Assembly: GCF_002980495.1 (NCBI RefSeq)
Contig: NZ_PVBR01000010.1
Coordinates: 115,526 to 179,525, forward strand
Direction of reading: 5' to 3'
Length of the DNA stretch: 64,000 nucleotides
Source: Phyllobacterium phragmitis
Lineage (GTDB): Bacteria > Pseudomonadota > Alphaproteobacteria > Rhizobiales > Rhizobiaceae
Shown: piece by piece, positions 56,094 to 64,000 of the stretch
Numbering within the stretch: the stretch's first letter is position 1
How the letters are laid out: every line of letters begins with the position of its first letter
Made by a program: the position numbers and the translations under genes
The notes under the pieces: generated by a model
The model's database searches: none
Told to the model about the DNA's origin: nothing
The model's input: the letters and a program-made list of their open reading frames with translations, nothing else

Positions 56094-57431
56094 ATGCGAC
56101 TCTGGATACGCGATCCCCTCGCCATCATGGCGCAGTCGGCCGGCGGCGGCATCGTCGTCGAAGACGGCAGGATCGTCGAATTGGTGGCAAGCGGCGACAG
56201 GCCGAAAAGCCATGACCGGATCTTCGATGCCAGCCGCCATGTCGTGCTTCCCGGCCTCATCAACACCCATCACCATTTCTACCAGACGCTGACCCGCGCC
56301 AACCCCGCAGCCATCAACAAGGAGCTTTTCCCATGGCTGAAGGCGCTCTATCCCATATGGGCAAAGCTGACGCCGGAATCGCTCCGGCTTGCCACGCGCC
56401 TCGCCCTGACCGAGCTGATGATGTCAGGCTGCACCACCGCCTCCGACCACCAATATGTTTTCCCGCGCGGACTTGAGCATGCGCTGGACATCCAGGCGGA
56501 GGAAGCGCTTGCCCTCGGCATGCGCATGACGCTCAATCGCGGCGCGATGAACCTTTCCGTCAAGGATGGCGGCCTGCCGCCCGACAGCGTCGTGCAGGAT
56601 GCCGACACGATCCTTGCCGATTGCGAGCGCGTCATCGCCAGATATCATGACCCGTCGGAAGGGGCGATGCTGCAGGTGGCGCTTGCCCCCTGCTCGCCAT
56701 TCTCGGTGACCAGGGAATTGATGGCCGGAACGGCGGAACTCGCCAAGCGTTGCGGCTGCCGGCTGCACACCCATCTCTCCGAAACGAATGATGAGGACGC
56801 GTTCTGCCGCGCGACCTTCGGCTGTCGTCCCGTCGATTATCTCGAAGATGTCGGCTGGCTGGCGGACAATGTCTGGCTGGCGCACGGCATCCATTTCGAC
56901 GATGGCGAGATGAACCGCCTGGGCAAGGCCGGTGTCGGCGTCGCCCATTGTCCGGCATCGAACATGCTGCTCGCCTCCGGCCAGTGCCGAACACTGGAAC
57001 TGGAAGCGGCGGGCGTCACGGTCGGGCTCGGCGTCGATGGTTCCGCCTCCAACGACAATTCCAACATGATGGAGGGAGTGCGCCAGGCTCTGCTCGCCAA
57101 CCGGTTGCGCTATGGTGCTGCCGCCGTCACCCACCATGATGTCCTGCGCTGGGCGACGGAAGGCTCGGCCAGTTGCCTCGGGCGCAGCGATATCGGCCGG
57201 ATCGCCATCGACATGCAGGCCGATCTCGCGCTCTTCACCCTCGACGAGTTGCGCTTCTCCGGTGCGGGCGATCCGTTGGCCGCCCTGGTGTTGTGCGGCG
57301 CGCATCGTGCCGACCGGGTGATGATCAAGGGTAGATGGACGGTCGAGGACGGGATGCCCGCCGGCATCGACGTGGCAAAGCTTCGCCATGAGCATGGCGC
57401 AATCGCCAAACTCTTTGCGGAGGCCGTGTGA
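56094..57431 (+). CDS. Amidohydrolase, 8-oxoguanine deaminase-like
   Basis: 445-aa metal-dependent hydrolase. Metal ligands are in NTHHHFYQTLTRA (residues 59-61), and the later His in THLSETNDEDAF and the Asp in GLGVDGSASNDNSNMMEGVRQALL complete the cytosine-deaminase/TrzN-type site. PGLINTHHHFYQTLTRANPAAINKELFPWLKALYPIWAKL is the 8-oxoguanine deaminase subgroup signature. It deaminates 8-oxoguanine to urate, or a related oxopurine. It is one base from the creatininase-family gene and divergent from MarR. Confidence 0.85.
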   Translation: MRLWIRDPLAIMAQSAGGGIVVEDGRIVELVASGDRPKSHDRIFDASRHVVLPGLINTHHHFYQTLTRANPAAINKELFPWLKALYPIWAKLTPESLRLATRLALTELMMSGCTTASDHQYVFPRGLEHALDIQAEEALALGMRMTLNRGAMNLSVKDGGLPPDSVVQDADTILADCERVIARYHDPSEGAMLQVALAPCSPFSVTRELMAGTAELAKRCGCRLHTHLSETNDEDAFCRATFGCRPVDYLEDVGWLADNVWLAHGIHFDDGEMNRLGKAGVGVAHCPASNMLLASGQCRTLELEAAGVTVGLGVDGSASNDNSNMMEGVRQALLANRLRYGAAAVTHHDVLRWATEGSASCLGRSDIGRIAIDMQADLALFTLDELRFSGAGDPLAALVLCGAHRADRVMIKGRWTVEDGMPAGIDVAKLRHEHGAIAKLFAEAV

Positions 57432-57432
57432 G

Positions 57433-58182
57433 ATGACCGACAGTAAAACGATCGTCGTCCTGCCGCTTGGCGCCCATGAACAGCATGGGCCGCATCTGCC
57501 CTTCGAGACCGATACCATCATCGCCAATGGCATTGCTGCGCGAACCGCCGCAGCCCTCCCTCCCGGTCTCGATGTCCAGTTTCTGCCCGCCGAACCAATC
57601 GGCTACTCCATCGAGCACATGGATGTACCCGGCACCAGAACGCTGGCTTTCGCCGAAGCCGTGAACCACTGGATCGGCATCGGCGAAAATCTCCATGCGA
57701 CGGGCACCCGAAAATTCGTGCTCTTCAACGCCCATGGCGGCAATTCCCCGCTGATGACCATCGTCGCGACCGAACTGCGCGTCCGCCTAAACATGCTCGC
57801 CGTCGCCACCAGTTGGACCCGCTTCGGCCTGCCCGAAGGTTTGATCGATCCGCAAGAAAAAGCCCTCGATATCCATGGCGGCTTCATCGAGACCTCGGTG
57901 ATGCTGGCGCTCAGGCCGGATCTGCTCACCATGGAAAAAGCCCGTGATTTCCCCAATGCGCAGAGCCAATTCGCCAGAGATTTCCGCTATCTGCGCGCCT
58001 ATGGCCCACACGCCTTCGGCTGGAAAATGCGCGACCTCAACCCCGATGGCGTGGCGGGCAACGCCGCCCGCGCCAGCGCCGAAGCTGGCGAAAAGCTGAT
58101 CGCCCATGCGGTGGCGGAATTCATCGATCTCTTGCGCGATGTCGACCGCTTCGACTTAGCTCTTTTCCAAGACAATTCTTGA
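57433..58182 (+). CDS. Creatininase family protein
   Basis: 249-aa hydrolase with the family's metal-binding motifs: PLGAHEQHGPHLPFETDTIIA (Glu, His, Asp), LFNAHGGNSPL and the Glu in GGFIETSVMLALRPDL. It could act on creatinine or another cyclic amide, including purine breakdown products, given its tight pairing with the 8-oxoguanine deaminase-like gene (start one base after its stop). Confidence 0.88.
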   Translation: MTDSKTIVVLPLGAHEQHGPHLPFETDTIIANGIAARTAAALPPGLDVQFLPAEPIGYSIEHMDVPGTRTLAFAEAVNHWIGIGENLHATGTRKFVLFNAHGGNSPLMTIVATELRVRLNMLAVATSWTRFGLPEGLIDPQEKALDIHGGFIETSVMLALRPDLLTMEKARDFPNAQSQFARDFRYLRAYGPHAFGWKMRDLNPDGVAGNAARASAEAGEKLIAHAVAEFIDLLRDVDRFDLALFQDNS

Positions 58183-58199
58183 TTAGATAGGCAAACGGA

Positions 58200-59510
58200 A
58201 TGCGCCTCAGCCGAAGCTTCTTTTTCCTCGCGGTCTTCGCTCTGTTCTGGGTGACGACTATCCCCTTCATCGATCTCGGCAATCGTGATGTGCTGCTTGC
58301 TCAGGAAGGCGGAAACGTCAATCACCAGATCGCGGTCCTGCTGCTGCTTGCGATGTCGATCGGGATATTTTGGCAAAATGGAAGGGTTGCGCTTTCGACT
58401 ATTTCAGCAGCGATGATTTGTGTGCTCCTGTGGCAGTTTTTTACAGTCATCACTTCCAATCATCCTGATCTGTCCATTCGCCGCTACATCCTCAACCTCG
58501 CGGTAACAATTATCACGTTCGCCTGGATCCTGTCGCCCGTGGATACGGCGCAATTCCGCCGCCTATTATGCTACGGGGCTGCCTTTGTCCTGGGGCTTGC
58601 CTATTTCGGCGTTATGTTCCTGCCGGATCTTTCCATCCACAACATGAGCGATGTTACCGAGCTTAACACCGCCGGATCCTGGCGAGGCCATTTCGTCCAT
58701 AAGAATATCGCCGGCCCAGCCATGGTGGTTATGATCCTGTATTGGCTCTATCTTGCCGGAACGACGGAAAAACCCTTCGCCCGGATCGCCTATTGGGTCT
58801 GCGCTGCCCTTTCACTGAATTTTCTCTTTCATACCAACAACAAGACTTCGATTGGCCTCCTCGCCGTCATGTTTTTGCTGGCGGCCCTTATCCGGCGCGT
58901 CAAATCCTTCCCTTTGCAGATGATGCTGGCCTTCGTTCCCATTGCGCTGATGGATTTACTGACCCTCGGATCGGTTATCTTCAAACCCATCGGCGATTTG
59001 GTGGCCACCACCTTCACGAACCGGACGGAAATCTGGCGCTTCGCTATAAATCGGCTCCAGGAGCATCCTCTGATGGGTTACGGCTTTGAGGCCTTTTGGG
59101 CGACATCCGATCTTCGGGGCGCTTTCCAGGAGACATGGGCGGCCGAGGCCGGCCATGCTCACAATGGCTTGCTCAACGTGGCGATGTCGAGCGGCCTTAT
59201 CGGCGTGATTTTGACCCTCTGGTGGGTCTATCTTAACCCCTTAAGGGATTTCAATAAGAGCCAGAAGACAGATAACGACCCTTACTTGGCGCTGCTTTAT
59301 CTCAGAATCTGGCTGTTCATGATGCTCTACGCCAATCTGGAGTCCCCGTTCTTCGTGGGACGAGGCCCGATCTGGTTCGCACTCTTGGGAGCGATGCTCG
59401 GCTTGAGCCTCCATGCAAGAACGCGTCAAGTCACCGATCAAGCGCCCATTAAGCTTCCAGTGACCGGCAGGGGGAAGGAGCCCATCCTATCCGAACGAGC
59501 TGCCAGGTGA
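58200..59510 (+). CDS. O-antigen ligase family membrane protein (WaaL/Wzy-like)
   Basis: 436-aa polytopic protein with about eleven transmembrane segments. The Wzy_C region has the large periplasmic loop with FTNRTEIWRFAINRLQEHPLMGYGFEAFW, including the Arg/Trp motif, then GHAHNGLLNVAMSSGLIGVILTLWWVY with the conserved His. It would ligate or polymerise a surface polysaccharide. Base composition is lower in GC and codon use differs from the flanking genes, which suggests recent transfer. It starts 17 bases after the creatininase gene but has no functional link to it. Confidence 0.87.
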   Translation: MRLSRSFFFLAVFALFWVTTIPFIDLGNRDVLLAQEGGNVNHQIAVLLLLAMSIGIFWQNGRVALSTISAAMICVLLWQFFTVITSNHPDLSIRRYILNLAVTIITFAWILSPVDTAQFRRLLCYGAAFVLGLAYFGVMFLPDLSIHNMSDVTELNTAGSWRGHFVHKNIAGPAMVVMILYWLYLAGTTEKPFARIAYWVCAALSLNFLFHTNNKTSIGLLAVMFLLAALIRRVKSFPLQMMLAFVPIALMDLLTLGSVIFKPIGDLVATTFTNRTEIWRFAINRLQEHPLMGYGFEAFWATSDLRGAFQETWAAEAGHAHNGLLNVAMSSGLIGVILTLWWVYLNPLRDFNKSQKTDNDPYLALLYLRIWLFMMLYANLESPFFVGRGPIWFALLGAMLGLSLHARTRQVTDQAPIKLPVTGRGKEPILSERAAR

Positions 59511-59536
59511 GATAAGCCCCCCGGCTGCGAAGACGT

Positions 59537-59767
59537 TTATTGTTCATGTTCGTAAGCACCGCGATCAACAGTCGTTCCAATGACGCGGGGATTCCCCACA
59601 TAGTCAATAATGCTGGCCGTGGGAATCCCCAGTGCGGCATCGAAATGGCCGCTACCAAGACGGATCTTTGGACTTGCGCGGATTGGAATGATCGAAGAAC
59701 AGCATGGAGTTTCCCTCTGAAACATCAATTCTAATGATCTTCCTCGAATGAGGTCGGTCACGAACAA
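59537..59767 (-). pseudogene. Remnant of a right-handed beta-helix surface protein (C-terminus)
   Basis: The frame encodes 76 residues, of which the last part, SGHFDAALGIPTASIIDYVGN then PRVIGTTVDRGAYEHEQ, matches the final turn of choice-of-anchor-Q/parallel beta-helix proteins (D-x-x-GNPRV-x-G-x-VD-x-GAYE). The upstream helix repeats are missing and the sequence before it is frameless, so this is a 3' fragment. It probably belongs to the same transferred segment as the O-antigen-ligase-like gene. Confidence 0.5.
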
Positions 59768-59912
59768 TGCAAACTGGATTCCAGCAAGGGGGGATAAACT
59801 CGTCCCCTGCGTCCATGTAGCCTGGTTTTAAGGAACCATGCCGGCGCCTTCTTCCGCAGATCTTTATAACTATCCTGGCACTGCGGCTGGCATGAATGTG
59901 ATGAGAGGGAGC

Positions 59913-59930
59913 GTAATATTATAGCATTGC
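59913..59930. promoter_or_regulatory. Zur-like operator upstream of the COG0523 GTPase gene
   Basis: GTAATATTATAGCATTGC is an 18-base imperfect palindrome around TATA; the six asymmetric positions are transitions. It resembles the Zur operators I remember from Hyphomicrobiales (TGTTATAACA core), and lies 91 bases upstream of the start. COG0523 GTPases of the zinc-responsive type are classic Zur targets. Confidence 0.55.
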
Positions 59931-60021
59931 ATATGGCATTCGCCCTGCCCTTCCCTTATATGAATTCTCCAATCCTGAGCATTTTCCAGTCAGGCGTCGC
60001 AACGCCAAAGAGGCCAAGAGA

Positions 60022-61137
60022 ATGAGCCAAGCCCAAACAACGCAATCCGCCGCCGACACCGCCACGCAGGCGGTCGCCCAGATCCCCGTCACCGTCATCA
60101 CCGGCTATCTCGGTTCCGGCAAGACGACGCTTTTGAACCGTATCCTCACCGAGAATCACGGCAAGCGCTATGCGGTGATCGTCAATGAGTTCGGCGAGAT
60201 CGGCATCGACAATGATCTGATCGTCGAGTCGGATGAAGAAATCTACGAGATGAACAATGGCTGCATCTGCTGCACGGTGCGCGGCGATCTGATCCGTGTC
60301 GTCGAGGGCCTGATGCGCCGCCCCGGCCGCTTCGATGCGATCATCGTGGAGACGACCGGCCTTGCCGATCCGGTGCCGGTCGCCCAGACGTTTTTCATGG
60401 ATGACGACGTTCGCACCAAGACCGTGCTGGATGCCGTCGTCGCCCTTGTCGATGCCAAGCATTTGCCGCTGCGCCTGAAGGACAGCCGCGAGGCGGAAGA
60501 CCAGATCGCCTTCGCCGACGTGGTTCTCCTCAACAAGACCGATCTCGTCACGCCGGAGGAACTGGCGGATGTCGAGGCGACGATCCGCGCCATCAACCCC
60601 TATGCGGTCATCCACCGTACCGAGCGCGCCAACATCCCGCTCGACCGGGTTCTCGACCGCGGCGCCTTCGATCTGAAGCGCGCGCTGGAAAACGATCCGC
60701 ATTTCCTCGATCATGATCATCCCGATCATGTCTGCGGCCCGGATTGCGACCATGATCATCATCATGACCATGGGCACGATCATCATCACCACGATCACCA
60801 TGCGCATAGCCACCATCATCATGACCATGCCTCGCCCATCCATGACGTGACCGTCACCTCGGTTTCTCTGCGCTCCGGCGAAGTCGATCCGGAAAAATTC
60901 TTCCCCTGGATCCAGAAGATCACGCAGGAGCAAGGGCCGAACATCTTGCGCCTCAAGGGCATCATCGCCTTCAAAAACGACGCGGACCGCTATGTCGTGC
61001 AGGGCGTCCACATGATCATCGAGGGCGATCACCAGCGCGCCTGGAAGGACGGCGAAAAGCCAGAAAGCCGCCTCGTCTTCATCGGGCGGGAACTCGACCA
61101 CGATGCCCTGAAAGCCGGCTTCGAGAACTGTAAATAA
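60022..61137 (+). CDS. COG0523/CobW-family GTPase, probable zinc metallochaperone
   Basis: 371-aa G3E GTPase. Walker [13 protein letters not shown] (residues 28-36), the metal-binding motif GCICC (residues 80-84) and the base-specificity LLNKTDL region are present. Between the GTPase and C-terminal domains is a His/Asp-rich loop of about 45 residues (about 231-275) with some 20 His, expected to bind several zinc ions. A Zur-like site lies upstream. It is thought to deliver zinc to client proteins under zinc shortage. It is followed 3 bases later by a WD40 gene. Confidence 0.92.
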   Translation: MSQAQTTQSAADTATQAVAQIPVTVITGYLGSGKTTLLNRILTENHGKRYAVIVNEFGEIGIDNDLIVESDEEIYEMNNGCICCTVRGDLIRVVEGLMRRPGRFDAIIVETTGLADPVPVAQTFFMDDDVRTKTVLDAVVALVDAKHLPLRLKDSREAEDQIAFADVVLLNKTDLVTPEELADVEATIRAINPYAVIHRTERANIPLDRVLDRGAFDLKRALENDPHFLDHDHPDHVCGPDCDHDHHHDHGHDHHHHDHHAHSHHHHDHASPIHDVTVTSVSLRSGEVDPEKFFPWIQKITQEQGPNILRLKGIIAFKNDADRYVVQGVHMIIEGDHQRAWKDGEKPESRLVFIGRELDHDALKAGFENCK

Positions 61138-61140
61138 AAC

Positions 61141-62115
61141 ATGCCGACAGTAGCCCCGCTTGACCTGACCGGCCATTGCGTTTCCACACGCTTTATATCC
61201 GGCATCCCTTTCTACGCGCTTGCCGATGGAACCATCCACCGCCTCGACAATGGCCATAAGGTCACGGAAGCCCATGACGGGCTTCTGTGCGCCACCCGCG
61301 AAAACGATGGAAAATCACTGCTGACCGGCGGCGAGGATGGCCGCATCTGCCGCACCGGAGCGGACGGCGAAGCGGAGGAACTGGCATCCGTTCCGCGCAA
61401 ATGGATGACCTCAGTCGCATCGGGACCACAGGGCGCCGTCGCCTTCGCTTCGGGCCGCAACGCCTGGGTACGTGAAGCGGATGGCAAGGTCAGAGAGTTC
61501 CAGCATCCGCGCAGCGTCGAGGGCGTCGCCTTTGCTCCGAAAGGCATGCGGCTCGCCATCGCCCGTTACAATGGCGTAACGCTGCACTGGGCGGCCACCG
61601 ACAGCAAACCGGTGGAGCTTGAATGGAAAGGCGCGCATACCGGCGTGATGTTTTCCCCCGATGGCCGTTTCCTCGTCACCGCCATGCAGGAAAACGCCTT
61701 GCATGGCTGGCGGCTCGAAGACAACCGCCATATGCGCATGACCGGCTATCCCGGGAAGGTCAAGGACTGGTCGTGGAGCGTCAAAGGCAAATGGCTCGCG
61801 ACCTCAGGCGCACCTGCGGCGGTCGTCTGGCCGTTCTCCGGCAAGGATGGCCCCATGGGCAAGGCGCCGATGGAACTAGGCTTCCGCGCCGACGCCATGG
61901 TGAGCGCGGTGGCCTGTCACCCCTCGGAGGACATCGTCGCGGTGGGCTATTCCGACGGCATGATCCTCGTCATCCGCTTCGCCGACCAGAAGGAAGTGCT
62001 GCTCCGCCGCCCCGGCAAGGGCGCGATCACCTCAATGGACTGGGACGAAACCACCCGCCGGCTGGTATTCGGATCGCAGGCGGGCGATTGCGGCGTGGTG
62101 GATATTACGGTTTAG
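61141..62115 (+). CDS. WD40-repeat protein co-transcribed with the zinc GTPase
   Basis: 324-aa beta-propeller protein: five to six WD-like units, e.g. GKSLLTGGEDGRICRTGADGEAEELAS, FAPKGMRLAIARYNGVTLHWAATDSKPVELEW, FSPDGRFLVTAMQENALHGWRLED and CHPSEDIVAVGYSDGMILVIRF. No signal peptide. The start is 3 bases after the stop of the GTPase gene, so the pair is almost surely co-transcribed and zinc-responsive. The protein probably acts as a scaffold or client of the GTPase. Confidence 0.85.
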   Translation: MPTVAPLDLTGHCVSTRFISGIPFYALADGTIHRLDNGHKVTEAHDGLLCATRENDGKSLLTGGEDGRICRTGADGEAEELASVPRKWMTSVASGPQGAVAFASGRNAWVREADGKVREFQHPRSVEGVAFAPKGMRLAIARYNGVTLHWAATDSKPVELEWKGAHTGVMFSPDGRFLVTAMQENALHGWRLEDNRHMRMTGYPGKVKDWSWSVKGKWLATSGAPAAVVWPFSGKDGPMGKAPMELGFRADAMVSAVACHPSEDIVAVGYSDGMILVIRFADQKEVLLRRPGKGAITSMDWDETTRRLVFGSQAGDCGVVDITV

Positions 62116-62149
62116 AAGGGGCTTGGTTAAAACAGAGCCAAGCGCCCTC

Positions 62150-62290
62150 GCCCTTCGAGGCTCCGTTCCGCTTCGCTTCACTACGCACCTCAGGATGAGG
62201 GCTACTGGAGCGCCGACGCCCCTTCACCCTCATGGTGAGGTGCGAATGAAGCGAAGCGGAATGAGCCTCGAACCACGAGGGTGAAGGGGA
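62150..62290. repeat. Interspersed inverted repeat after the WD40 gene
   Basis: CCTTCGAGGCTCCGTTCCGC with CTTCGCTTC and GCACCTCAGGATGAGGG form one arm; CCTCATGGTGAGGTGCG, GAAGCGAAGCGGAATGAG and CCTCGAACCACGAGGGTGAA form the other. The arms are near-complementary around a short centre (62206-62213). The copy at 33948-34020 is a shortened relative. Confidence 0.75.
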
Positions 62291-62319
62291 GCATGCTTGG
62301 CGCATACTCCCCTAACCAA

Positions 62320-63435
62320 CTACACCAACGCTGGATAATCAATATACCCCTTGGCCCCGCCGCCATAGAACGTCGTGTTATCAGGCGTATTCAGTTCCGC
62401 ATCTTCCTTGAACCGGCGCACAAGATCCGGATTGGCGATGAACGGCTTGCCGAAGGCGACGAGATCGGCGCGGCCTTCCGCGACCACTTCTTCCGCCAGC
62501 TTCCTGTCATAGCCATTGTTGACCAACCACGCGCCCGTGCCGCCCGCATCGCGGTAAGCCGCCTTGAACGCCGCGTAGTCGAAAGGCTTGTCGCCTTGGC
62601 TGTAATCGCGCGGACCGCCGGTCGCCCCTTCGATCACATGCACATAAGCCAGACCGTAGGACGCAAGTTTATAGGCCACATAGTCGAAAAGCGGCTGCGG
62701 GTCCGGATCGGATGCATCATTGGCAGGTGTGACTGGCGAAAGGCGGATGCCGGTGCGGCCCGCTCCGATCTTGCTCGCAATGGCATCGACCACCTCAAGC
62801 AGGAAGCGGGCGCGGTTCTCGATCGAGCCGCCATACTCGTCGGTGCGGTGATTGCTGCCCGAGCGCAGGAACTGGTCGATCAGATAGCCATTGGCCGCAT
62901 GGATCTCCACCCCGTCGAATCCGGCCTCTTCAACAGCGGCTCTTGCCGCTTGGGCGTAATCCTCGACGATGCCGGGCAGTTCGCTCTTCTCCAGAGCGCG
63001 CGGCTCCGATGTCTCCGTAAACGAGCCATTGCCCTCGGCGTCGATGAGATAGGTCTTCGACTTTGCACGGATTGCGGAAGGCGCAACCGGCTTGTCCCCG
63101 CCGGGCTGCAATGAATCATGCGAAATGCGCCCGACATGCCAGAGCTGCACGACGATTTTGCCATCAGCGGCATGAACCGCGTCGGTCACTTTTTTCCAGC
63201 CCGCCAGCTGTTCGGGTGCATAGAGGCCCGGCACATCGGCATAGCCCTGCCCCTGCTGGGTGATGGCCGTAGCTTCGGTGATGAGCAGCCCTGCCGTCGC
63301 GCGCTGCTTGTAATAGGTGACGCTCATATCGGTCGGCACGGCGTTGGGCGAACGGTTGCGCGTCAGCGGCGCCATGACAAGGCGGTTGGCAAGCGCGAGA
63401 TCGCCGGCTTTGATCGGGTCAAACAGTGTGGTCAT
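62320..63435 (-). CDS. Alkene reductase of the old yellow enzyme family (NemA-like)
   Basis: 371-aa FMN-dependent NADPH oxidoreductase. TTLFDPIKAGDLALANRLVMAPLTRNRS is the start of NemA-type proteins. The FMN- and substrate-binding HAANGYLIDQFLRSGSNHRTDEYGGSIENRARFLLEV and the C-terminal GRADLVAFGKPFIANPDLVRRF are family signatures. It reduces activated C=C bonds and N-ethylmaleimide-type electrophiles. The ATG at 63435 follows AAGG; one at 63450 has no ribosome site. It lies directly downstream of the ArsR regulator on the same strand. Confidence 0.93.
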   Translation of the reverse strand: MTTLFDPIKAGDLALANRLVMAPLTRNRSPNAVPTDMSVTYYKQRATAGLLITEATAITQQGQGYADVPGLYAPEQLAGWKKVTDAVHAADGKIVVQLWHVGRISHDSLQPGGDKPVAPSAIRAKSKTYLIDAEGNGSFTETSEPRALEKSELPGIVEDYAQAARAAVEEAGFDGVEIHAANGYLIDQFLRSGSNHRTDEYGGSIENRARFLLEVVDAIASKIGAGRTGIRLSPVTPANDASDPDPQPLFDYVAYKLASYGLAYVHVIEGATGGPRDYSQGDKPFDYAAFKAAYRDAGGTGAWLVNNGYDRKLAEEVVAEGRADLVAFGKPFIANPDLVRRFKEDAELNTPDNTTFYGGGAKGYIDYPALV

Positions 63436-63460
63436 CGATATGCCTTTCATGAGGAGAACT

Positions 63461-63754
63461 TCAAAGGTCGGAGAGCGAGTCGAGAAAAGCCGCTATGGTT
63501 TCCTCGTTGCGTTTGTAGAATATCCATTGCCCGACGCGGCGCGTGGTCACGAGTTCGGCGCGGGCAAGCGTCGCCAGATGCGCCGACACCGCCGATTGCG
63601 ACAGCTCGCAACGCCGTTCGATCCCGCTGGCGCATACGCCCATTTCGAACGGATGCTCCTGGGTGAAATGCTTCTCCGGCTCCTTCATCCAGTTCAGCAT
63701 GTCGAGCCGGACGGGGTGCGCCAGCGCTTTGAGGATTTCATCGCGGTGTGTCAT
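63461..63754 (-). CDS. ArsR-family transcriptional regulator
   Basis: 97-aa winged-HTH repressor. The HTH is CELSQSAVSAHLATLARAELVTTRRVGQWIFYKRN. Cys residues in MGVCASGIERRCELSQ, within and beside the recognition region, could sense electrophiles or redox state. The gene is 25 bases upstream of the NemA-like reductase, forming a probable electrophile-responsive pair. Confidence 0.9.
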   Translation of the reverse strand: MTHRDEILKALAHPVRLDMLNWMKEPEKHFTQEHPFEMGVCASGIERRCELSQSAVSAHLATLARAELVTTRRVGQWIFYKRNEETIAAFLDSLSDL

Positions 63755-63949
63755 GGTTCATCTGCATTCATCGGGTTCATTCGATATATATATCGCGCCA
63801 ACCCGATATGAAGGGCATCCGTTCTCACATTGCCGTGAAGGAAAGCACGGCGTGTCCCTGAGCTTGTCAGAACTAGGCTCAGGACCTATTAATTTTCTTG
63901 CGGATCGGTTTTCGGTGTGATTCACAGTCTCCATTGAAGGAGGCTGCGA

Positions 63950-64000
63950 TGGGTGATTTGTTTCTGCTGAGCGAGCGCCAGATGGCGCGGATATCGCCGC
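63950..64000 (+). mobile_element. 5' end of an IS5-type transposase (cut by the window edge)
   Basis: The ATG at 63950 begins MGDLFLLSERQMARISP, which matches the usual N-terminus of IS5/IS427-like transposases (M-x-D-L-F-x-L-x-x-x-Q-M-x-R). A ribosome site AAGGAGG precedes it. The outer terminal repeat is probably near 63870-63890 (CTAGGCTCAGGACCTATT), but the end cannot be fixed without the other end. Confidence 0.7.

Larger units (their letters stand above)
59511..60021. other. 511-base gap before the COG0523 GTPase gene
   Basis: Contains the beta-helix remnant (59537-59767) and the Zur-like operator (59913-59930). The stretch 59768-59900 is frameless in both directions and AT-richer than the rest of the window. 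Confidence 0.6.

Overview
The window looks like a chromosomal segment of an alphaproteobacterium of the order Hyphomicrobiales (Rhizobiales), most likely the Brucella/Ochrobactrum group. The reasons are a truncated cpdR cell-cycle regulator at the left edge, a three-subunit proton-translocating transhydrogenase (pntA1, pntA2, pntB), an alphaproteobacterial aa3 oxidase subunit IV, several palindromic repeat families typical of rhizobial genomes, and a tandem array of the octamer AGGGCAGT, which I recall as the Brucella VNTR (HOOF-Print) octamer. The assignment rests on gene content and memory of the families, not on a database search.

Layout. 1-500: end of cpdR and a tRNA-Val(GAC). 554-7997: a LysR regulator divergent from a five-gene branched-chain-amino-acid-type ABC importer (binding protein, two ATPases, two permeases) ending with a GMC oxidoreductase. 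8195-10872: methionine-type importer metQ-metN-metI. 10874-17924: a glucitol-type PTS block comprising a SorC-family regulator, an unknown convergent gene, and a minus-strand operon gutM-srlA-srlE-srlB followed by a fused HPr-Enzyme I, i.e. a complete self-contained sugar phosphotransferase chain. 18206-20662: unknown gene, VOC protein, TPR lipoprotein, rpsU. 21043-26512: heterotetrameric sarcosine oxidase soxBDAG, in which soxDAG is bracketed by two copies of one inverted-repeat element. 26789-28554: membrane alpha/beta hydrolase and MaoC hydratase with simple repeats at their ends. 29047-33888: a SAF-domain dehydrogenase followed by E1-alpha, E1-beta and a lipoyl-E2/hydrolase fusion of acetoin-dehydrogenase type, the E2 carrying a palindromic repeat translated in its linker. 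34076-37854 (minus): pntA1-pntA2-pntB, aa3 oxidase subunit IV and a 48-residue membrane protein. 37949-41169 (minus): FeeM-like N-acyltransferase and a membrane GGDEF-EAL protein. 41498-45995 (minus): fused indolepyruvate ferredoxin oxidoreductase and an SDR. 46253-51672: dihydroxy-acid dehydratase, TRAP transporter dctQM and a convergent dctP. 51930-58182: amidotransferase-like hydrolase, a small membrane protein, a LacI/2-hydroxyacid dehydrogenase pair, MarR, and an 8-oxoguanine-deaminase-like/creatininase pair. 58200-59767: O-antigen-ligase-like gene and the remnant of a beta-helix surface protein. 59913-62115: COG0523 GTPase with a His-rich loop, preceded by a Zur-like operator, and a WD40 protein. 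62320-63754: OYE-family reductase and ArsR regulator. 63950-64000: start of an IS5-type transposase.

Most of the window is catabolic and transport modules, each beside its own regulator (LysR, SorC, LacI, MarR, ArsR), as in a soil or host-associated generalist. The more unusual points are the self-contained glucitol PTS, the dehydrogenase/2-oxoacid-dehydrogenase-like operon that lacks an E3 gene, the FeeM/GGDEF-EAL neighbourhood, the histone-like tail on PntA1, and repeats that have become part of coding sequences.
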